Assembly (NCBI RefSeq): GCF_041296385.1
Contig: NC_091013.1
Location: 32,001,001 to 32,065,000, forward strand
DNA from: Aphelocoma coerulescens
Lineage: Eukaryota > Chordata > Aves > Passeriformes > Corvidae
Length of the DNA stretch: 64,000 bases
Direction of reading: 5' to 3'
Positions 61,201 through 64,000 of the stretch are shown here, piece after piece (positions within the stretch are counted from its first letter, which is position 1; each line of letters starts with the position of its first letter). The notes under the pieces are model-generated. The model made no database searches. It worked only from the letters and a program-made list of their open reading frames with translations, and was not told where the DNA came from. Position numbers and translations under genes: made by a program.

Positions 61201-63170
61201 TTTAAATTAAATCTTTCTGCAGACGTGATTCTACGATTATTCTTGTAAAAGCAATAGTTTCTTGACAGCTGATCGCAAGTATGATCTTACATATAAATAG
61301 AAAAACAGAAAAAAACCCACACTTACTTCAGAAATATCTCTCTTACCTGATAACAATCAATGATGAAACAGTTTTATTAAGAACTGGAGAGAACTTTACT
61401 TTGACAGACTTTCTCTCACCAGGTTTTAATATTAGACTTAAAATGAAATGATGAGCCAGGCCCTTTGTAAGTCCCACAGTCGTCTGTAGTGGTTGGACCT
61501 TAAGAGGGTGGGGAAAACAAAGCAATGCTTTAAAAAATAAGACATTTTTACATGTATTTGATAGAAATGGTATTATTTTAGCTAGAAAAGTGGTCTTGTA
61601 ATAAACAAAGGATACTACTCAATGACATATTCTGTTTTTTTAACCAGAAACTCTGATAGCACAAAAATTTCCCTACTTATTATTAAACTGCTTATGTTAA
61701 TGAAGAAGCAGAACAACACAACAGAACAGAACTGAGGTAAACTTCACCCATGTAGATTCATAAAGTTCTAGTGGAAGAAAGATATCATAAGTTCTTGCAT
61801 ATATATTTCAAACACCAAATTAGCATCAAACCATTATGGAAAATTTTTTTCTCAGAATTTTCCACTGTTAAGCAAACAAAATAGAAGAACTGCACAAGGA
61901 AGTGTATTTTGCTAAGTTTGCCATTTGTCTTCAGACACTGAACAAGCATCGAATGTTAATCTAAACCGAACTGCAAATGGAGGGGAAAAGTCAGATAGAA
62001 AAAGAAGTGCTTAGGATGTGGCATGCTCTATATGAAAAAGCACACACTTAAAAGTAGTCCACAATACTCAAATCCCTTAAAAGAACCAACAAAGCAATAG
62101 AAAAATAAATTCTTTCCTAATTTTAGAACTAGTAACCACTATGCTGAGGAAAATAATCCTGTCAGTAAGAGAATGAGTAAATGCAGTCTTCCTCTAACTT
62201 CAACAGTTGTATTATGATGTAAGTATATAGAAAAAGTGACACTTCATTAGTCACATTTAAAGAAATTCTTCTTTTCCCAATTTCTTGATATCCAACAGAC
62301 ATCCCATTTTCCATACCAATACCTAAACTTGAAGGCATGTATGGCTGAACTATTACTAAAACATGAAAATACCTGAATTTAAAATTACCAAGAATGTACT
62401 GAAATACTTACACAATTTCTGAAGACCTGGAACTCTAGAGTCCTCTGATTGAAATTAGTTGGTCTACTCAAATTAAACCTGAAATGAAATTGCAACTTTT
62501 TCTTTCTCACAGGTCAGAGAGGGTAATGACATACTTGTATTTATGGATTTGAGCACAAATCAAGTATCTATGGTAGCCCAACACACAGCTGGAAAGCATA
62601 ACTTGATTTCTTCTTATTTCCCCCCCCTCTTACATTAAGTTAAGGAAGTAATGTAAACACATTTTAGCTCAATAAAAAATACAGATGTGTGTTCAATGGC
62701 AATAGAATTCAAATTCTAGAGGTGACTAACACTAACCACCAACACAACTGCCATATCACGCACTCATTCCATGTAAAATGCATTTCTTCTGCTGAGTGAG
62801 AGCACCCCAAGGATTCCACAACAACACTTACCGTTCTAACAGCTTGTCAACGAAAGTGGATGGGTTAGAATACAGAGCTACTGGAAGAAACTGAATATAC
62901 ACAGGAACATCAGCTGGATTTTCTAGAAAAATTTCTTCTTCCTATTCAGAAAGAAAATTTTTTAGAAGTTTACATTACCATTAATGCAATCAGAAACACC
63001 TCTTAAAATGGTATTATCACAAAAAACTTACTGATGAGCTGTTTGTGTTGGTAAGAGGGAAGTTTAGATGGCGTGGTGAACTAAGGATGGAAGGCCAGGA
63101 CATTTCTGCTGTAATTTTCAACTGGACATCCTTCTGAAGATCTGTGTCTACTTCAAATACAGCATTCAGT
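39982..63170 (-). CDS. TMEM131: TMEM131, 3' part (19 exons), split gene
   Basis: Reading right to left, exons are 63170-63032, 62941-62832, 62478-62412, 61498-61347, 60080-59938, 58807-58621, 57564-57379, 55414-55256, 54669-54074, 50953-50778, 49574-49447, 48130-48006, 47858-47700, 47026-46852, 46533-46412, 46305-46209, 45093-44996, 43777-43614 and 40278-39982. Together they encode about 1,092 residues with consistent phases and no internal stop. The translation follows mammalian TMEM131 as I recall it, not TMEM131L. The left-hand exons give the cytoplasmic tail, 57379 plus 55256 give the single membrane helix, and the rest is lumenal. TMEM131 is an ER membrane protein; its PapD-like lumenal domains bind procollagen, and its tail is reported to bind the TRAPPC8 subunit of TRAPP III for ER-to-Golgi export. 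The N-terminal part lies right of the window. Confidence 0.97.
40279..43613 (-). other. Last TMEM131 intron
   Basis: 3.3 kb without a recognised repeat or exon. GC content is slightly higher than in neighbouring introns. Confidence 0.65.
43614..43777 (-). CDS. TMEM131: TMEM131 penultimate exon (VFSKLGLARS...)
   Basis: 164 bp, acceptor tatttttag and donor gtaagt. It encodes VFSKLGLARSAYGQDVQRNW, NEFNNVPSSIWDPSATDSVP and SWPTSSSSPTHTTA, ending on a codon boundary. Confidence 0.95.
43778..44995 (-). other. TMEM131 intron
   Basis: Unique sequence. The minus-strand frames at 44544-44866 have no match to TMEM131. Confidence 0.65.
44996..45093 (-). CDS. TMEM131: TMEM131 tail exon (SGLWSPISNPSSPDF...)
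   Basis: 98 bp, donor gtgag. It encodes SGLWSPISNPSSPDFTPLNS and FSAFGHSFNLTG, almost identical to mammals. The acceptor (aaatgtag) has a weak pyrimidine tract, so this exon may be less efficiently included. Confidence 0.94.
45094..46208 (-). other. TMEM131 intron with an AT-rich hairpin
   Basis: Contains the 14-bp inverted repeat at 45196-45249. No other feature is seen. Confidence 0.65.
45196..45249. repeat. Perfect 14-bp AT-rich inverted repeat
   Basis: atgtttaattatat at 45196-45209 is the exact reverse complement of 45236-45249, in the intron just upstream of the TMEM131 exon at 44996-45093. It could form a small hairpin. Confidence 0.8.
46209..46305 (-). CDS. TMEM131: TMEM131 tail exon (GSGLPKVSPSKTDV...)
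   Basis: 97 bp, acceptor cttgcag and donor gtaatt. It encodes GSGLPKVSPSKTDVSSNISI and SHTVVDSDGSD. The end DSDGSD is the conserved lead-in to SSGLWSP on the next exon. Confidence 0.93.
46412..46533 (-). CDS. TMEM131: TMEM131 tail exon (KQPNGTKHKLAKAAS...)
   Basis: 122 bp, acceptor tttttag and donor gtacta. It encodes KQPNGTKHKLAKAASLPGRN and GNPTFAAVAAGYDKSP, one of the best-conserved blocks of the tail. Confidence 0.96.
46534..46851 (-). other. TMEM131 intron
   Basis: 318 bases of unique sequence with a purine-rich stretch near 46545-46575 (pyrimidine tract of the next acceptor). Nothing else is seen. Confidence 0.7.
46852..47026 (-). CDS. TMEM131: TMEM131 tail exon (NLYKLSLQTLNADAF...)
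   Basis: 175 bp, acceptor tttatag and donor gtgagt. It encodes NLYKLSLQTLNADAFLKQRQ, a proline-rich run (PTPASPSPPPPPTSF) and YSSIVNSSCS. Proline content is higher than in the mammalian copy. Confidence 0.95.
47027..47699 (-). other. TMEM131 intron
   Basis: Unique sequence. Nothing recognised. Confidence 0.7.
47700..47858 (-). CDS. TMEM131: TMEM131 tail exon (ENRPSVLAKFLPSG...)
   Basis: 159 bp, acceptor ttaatag and donor gtaagt. It encodes KLMENRPSVLAKFLPSGSGQ, ELGNTSSSEGEKDSPPPEWD and SVPLHKAGS, all clearly related to mammalian TMEM131. Confidence 0.95.
48006..48130 (-). CDS. TMEM131: TMEM131 tail exon (PLELSYTPPLENKQR...)
   Basis: 125 bp, acceptor ctttcag and donor gtagtg. It encodes PLELSYTPPLENKQRKTFPS and KISTPHLLSSGSKSRN, aligned with the mammalian LELPYTPPLESKQRR segment. 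Confidence 0.93.
48131..49446 (-). other. TMEM131 intron
   Basis: Unique sequence. Nothing recognised. Confidence 0.7.
49447..49574 (-). CDS. TMEM131: TMEM131 tail exon (EPEKQKGKVVAEKP...)
   Basis: 128 bp, acceptor ttttacag and donor gtaagc. It encodes EPEKQKGKVVAEKPENETVP, VKQKTKKVLTSIKKEIPVDV and KT. KKEIPVDVK resembles a SUMO-type psiKxE site; that function is inferred. Confidence 0.94.
49575..50777 (-). other. TMEM131 intron
   Basis: AT-rich unique sequence. Nothing recognised. Confidence 0.7.
50778..50953 (-). CDS. TMEM131: TMEM131 tail exon, Lys-rich then acidic
   Basis: 176 bp, acceptor tttctag and donor gtatgg. It encodes a basic block (GKTIQRKAKPQKKREEKDRR) followed by the acidic/serine block DELKDSLADDDSSSTTTETS and NPDTEPLLKE, as in mammals. 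Confidence 0.95.
50954..54073 (-). other. TMEM131 intron, 3.1 kb
   Basis: Unique sequence with no recognised repeat. The + strand frame at 52336-52665 has no family resemblance. Confidence 0.65.
54074..54669 (-). CDS. TMEM131: TMEM131 large tail exon, Ser/Gln/Pro-rich
   Basis: 596 bp, acceptor attcttccag and donor gtaata, the largest coding exon here. It encodes a low-complexity cytosolic segment rich in Ser, Asn, Gln and Pro (for example QQQTPPLAEQPLQQPP). The conserved blocks RHSSEDSDLTGLIETMEKDF and VFTEQPPSPLAKNK close it. The segment is probably disordered. Its Q-rich stretches diverge from the mammalian protein more than its ends do. Confidence 0.95.
54670..55255 (-). other. TMEM131 intron
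   Basis: Contains A/T runs around 55030-55070. Nothing else is seen. Confidence 0.65.
55256..55414 (-). CDS. TMEM131: TMEM131 exon, second half of the TM helix and start of the tail
   Basis: 159 bp, acceptor ctctgcag and donor gtaagt. It encodes VLFLLVIGTAYLEAQGIWEP, which completes the membrane helix, followed by the cytosolic FRRRLSFEASNPPFDMGRPL and DLRRIVGISSDG. The basic FRRR just after the helix supports a cytosolic tail. Confidence 0.97.
56166..56288. repeat. Imperfect long inverted repeat (hairpin) in a TMEM131 intron
   Basis: The left arm 56166-56191 and right arm 56259-56288 pair over about 26 bases (shared tcagcacttt and taagtaatgcagtgtt blocks) with one 3-base bulge. The 67-base loop holds a smaller aaaattt/aaatttt inverted pair. 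Confidence 0.85.
57342..57373. repeat. (AC)n microsatellite next to a TMEM131 splice donor
   Basis: About 10 AC units plus two GACA units. On the TMEM131 strand this is a (GT)n run starting only a few bases inside the intron after the exon at 57379. Confidence 0.97.
57379..57564 (-). CDS. TMEM131: TMEM131 juxtamembrane exon, first half of the TM helix
   Basis: 186 bp. It encodes FTPDFTASRVIRELKFITAG, SEFVFILNASLPYHMLATCA and EALPRPNWELALYIIISGIM. The hydrophobic ALYIIISGIM starts the transmembrane helix and the next exon finishes it. The donor gtagag is followed within a few bases by a GT microsatellite. Confidence 0.96.
57565..58620 (-). other. TMEM131 intron
   Basis: AT-rich unique sequence. 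Nothing recognised. Confidence 0.7.
58621..58807 (-). CDS. TMEM131: TMEM131 lumenal exon (EPNFTLRRTFKVENTGQ...)
   Basis: 187 bp, acceptor gcttctag and donor gtaagtg. It contains EPNFTLRRTFKVENTGQLQI, YGFKVVNCQEF and SANASKDIVI, the last complete beta-rich lumenal module before the membrane. Confidence 0.96.
58808..59937 (-). other. TMEM131 intron
   Basis: Contains the small tandem duplication at 59560-59606. Nothing else is recognised. Confidence 0.7.
59560..59606. repeat. Two-copy tandem duplication of about 21 bp
   Basis: ctatgaaggtatgaggaaag is followed at once by ctatgaaggtgtgaggaaaa, in a TMEM131 intron. Confidence 0.8.
59938..60080 (-). CDS. TMEM131: TMEM131 lumenal exon (NNLTVVDAIMVQGQG...)
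   Basis: 143 bp, acceptor tttacacag and donor gtaagt. It encodes NNLTVVDAIMVQGQGTTESL and then KVAGKPPGPGSSLRFKITEA, closely matching mammalian TMEM131. Confidence 0.95.
60081..61346 (-). other. TMEM131 intron with a CR1
   Basis: More than half of it is the CR1 fragment at 60455-61124. Confidence 0.75.
60455..61124 (+). mobile_element. CR1 LINE fragment, sense (antisense to TMEM131)
   Basis: About 670 bp in a TMEM131 intron. It contains ggctgtgtcaaaagcagcat, ggagcacctctcctatgagg and gaacaggtcgcccagagagg, and ends ccttctgtgattctatgg. Two broken frames (60479-60820 and 60826-61017) come from CR1 ORF2 remnants, so it is an inactive copy. Confidence 0.93.
61347..61498 (-). CDS. TMEM131: TMEM131 lumenal exon (VQPLQTTVGLTKG...)
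   Basis: 152 bp, pyrimidine-rich acceptor ending cttaag and donor gtaaga. It contains LILKPGERKSVKVKFSPV, a conserved motif of the lumenal domain, and ends SSLIVI plus AG of an arginine codon. Confidence 0.95.
61499..62411 (-). other. TMEM131 intron
   Basis: AT-rich unique sequence. Nothing recognised. Confidence 0.7.
62412..62478 (-). CDS. TMEM131: TMEM131 short lumenal exon (FNLSRPTNFNQR...)
   Basis: 67 bp, acceptor ttcag and donor gtaagt. It encodes FNLSRPTNFNQRTLEFQVFR plus NC. RTLEFQVFRN is shared with the mammalian protein. Confidence 0.93.
62479..62831 (-). other. TMEM131 intron
   Basis: 353 bases of unique sequence. Nothing recognised. Confidence 0.7.
62832..62941 (-). CDS. TMEM131: TMEM131 lumenal exon (EEEIFLENPADVPVY...)
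   Basis: 110 bp, donor gtaag. It encodes EEEIFLENPADVPVYIQFLP and VALYSNPSTFVDKLLE, a beta-rich segment typical of the PapD/Ig-like lumenal repeats. It ends CG, completed to arginine by G of the next exon. Confidence 0.94.
63032..63170 (-). CDS. TMEM131: TMEM131 lumenal exon (LNAVFEVDTDLQ...)
   Basis: 139 bp, acceptor tttctccag and donor gtaagt. It encodes LNAVFEVDTDLQKDVQLKIT and then AEMSWPSILSSPRHLNFPLT, NTNSSS, aligning with the mammalian lumenal region. This is the most upstream TMEM131 exon that I can identify; no exon is evident from 63171 to 64000. Confidence 0.94.
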
Positions 63171-64000
63171 CTGGAGAAACAGTTATAAAACTTACTTTTA
63201 CATTTTGCAGGAACAAATTTTGAGAATGTAACTGAGATTCAGGTCACTAAGAAAAACAACCCAAAATATATTTGATGATTTGAAAAGGTACAAATAGTAG
63301 AAAGGGAAAAACTCCAATACAGCATCCACAATCCAGAAAATGGATTTTGCCTGCACATGTACAGTAAATCAGTACATCTACTCTAACTGCACTGGATACC
63401 CAGACTGTGTGCCTGCACACCTATCTAATAAACCTAAAGCAAATCTGAACAAGTCCCACTTGGTGCTAGCCACTATTTCCATCAGTGAATGAAGTTCTTT
63501 GCTATTAACCAACCTCCACACCAGATTTGGGTCCCATTTTCCTACAAGCTCTCCAGCATGCACTGAAACAACACTAACAGTATTGAGTTCTCCAGTCAGC
63601 AAAATAGACAAAATACTAGACTTCAAACGCAGAGAAGTATTTTGGAGAGACTCCAAATGTGCAGTCACAACCCCCTCTGTTTTCAGAAGTTGTCTGTCCT
63701 TTCCCTGAATGATCCCTTGGACAGCTGGGTAATTTTAACTCTCTTTAAAAGTATTAAATACTCTAGAATATATAATAATAAATAATATTAAAGCATTGTA
63801 TATTCAAGCTAGAACTATTACTTATTCAGAACTAATCTTTAGTAGCATTCTCCTTTACTGTTCTCTTACTGTAGGGGATAGGACATTCTTGAAAGTTACT
63901 GGTGTGGCTAAATAGAGGATTCTGTTTAGATCAAATTTTCTCAGGAGTTATTAATATATCACCATTATAACACAGAAGTGATAAAGGGGGAATGCTTTTG
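63171..64000 (-). other. TMEM131 intron at the right edge
   Basis: The next upstream TMEM131 exon is not in the window. A minus-strand open frame of about 118 codons (63734-63378) does not resemble TMEM131 and has no splice or family support. Confidence 0.6.

Overview
This window is ordinary vertebrate nuclear DNA, almost certainly from a bird. It is AT-rich, its genes are split by GT-AG introns, and it contains many CR1 LINE fragments carrying the typical avian 3' end, an avian ERV/LTR-type repeat and an old hAT MITE. There are no prokaryotic features, CRISPR arrays, tRNAs or rRNAs. I place it as bird with confidence; species and chromosome cannot be read from the sequence alone.

Two protein-coding genes point at each other. 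On the + strand, positions 1 to about 27,060 hold the 3' half of INPP4A (inositol polyphosphate 4-phosphatase type I). Eight shared exons (2314-14300) carry the catalytic CKSAKDRT (CX5R) motif. They are followed by two alternative terminal exons in the same splice phase. The proximal one (19990-20170) ends in a hydrophobic, membrane-anchor-like tail (beta type). The distal one (24094-24226) encodes the usual soluble tail ending GKVET (alpha type). Each has its own candidate poly(A) signal. On the - strand, from about 39,260 beyond the right edge, lies the 3' part of TMEM131. Nineteen consecutive coding exons (39982-63170) encode about 1,092 residues: the end of the lumenal region, one transmembrane helix, and the whole long cytoplasmic tail to the C-terminal YNPWRIWSPTIGRR region and stop. 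Splice phases agree across every junction listed for both genes.

Between the genes (about 27.06-39.26 kb) I see no gene that I can support, only CR1 fragments, microsatellites and unique AT-rich sequence. The two genes have separate jobs: INPP4A turns PtdIns(3,4)P2 into PtdIns3P on endosomes, and TMEM131 helps secretory cargo such as collagen leave the ER. Their tail-to-tail placement differs from the human order as I remember it.

I found no new biological system. The points most worth a second look are the alternative INPP4A tails and the very long pyrimidine tract before the beta exon, a CpG-dense island buried in the INPP4A 3'UTR, a possible extra terminal exon at 29.4 kb, a GT microsatellite almost touching the 5' splice site inside the TMEM131 membrane helix, and a 123-bp hairpin in a TMEM131 intron.
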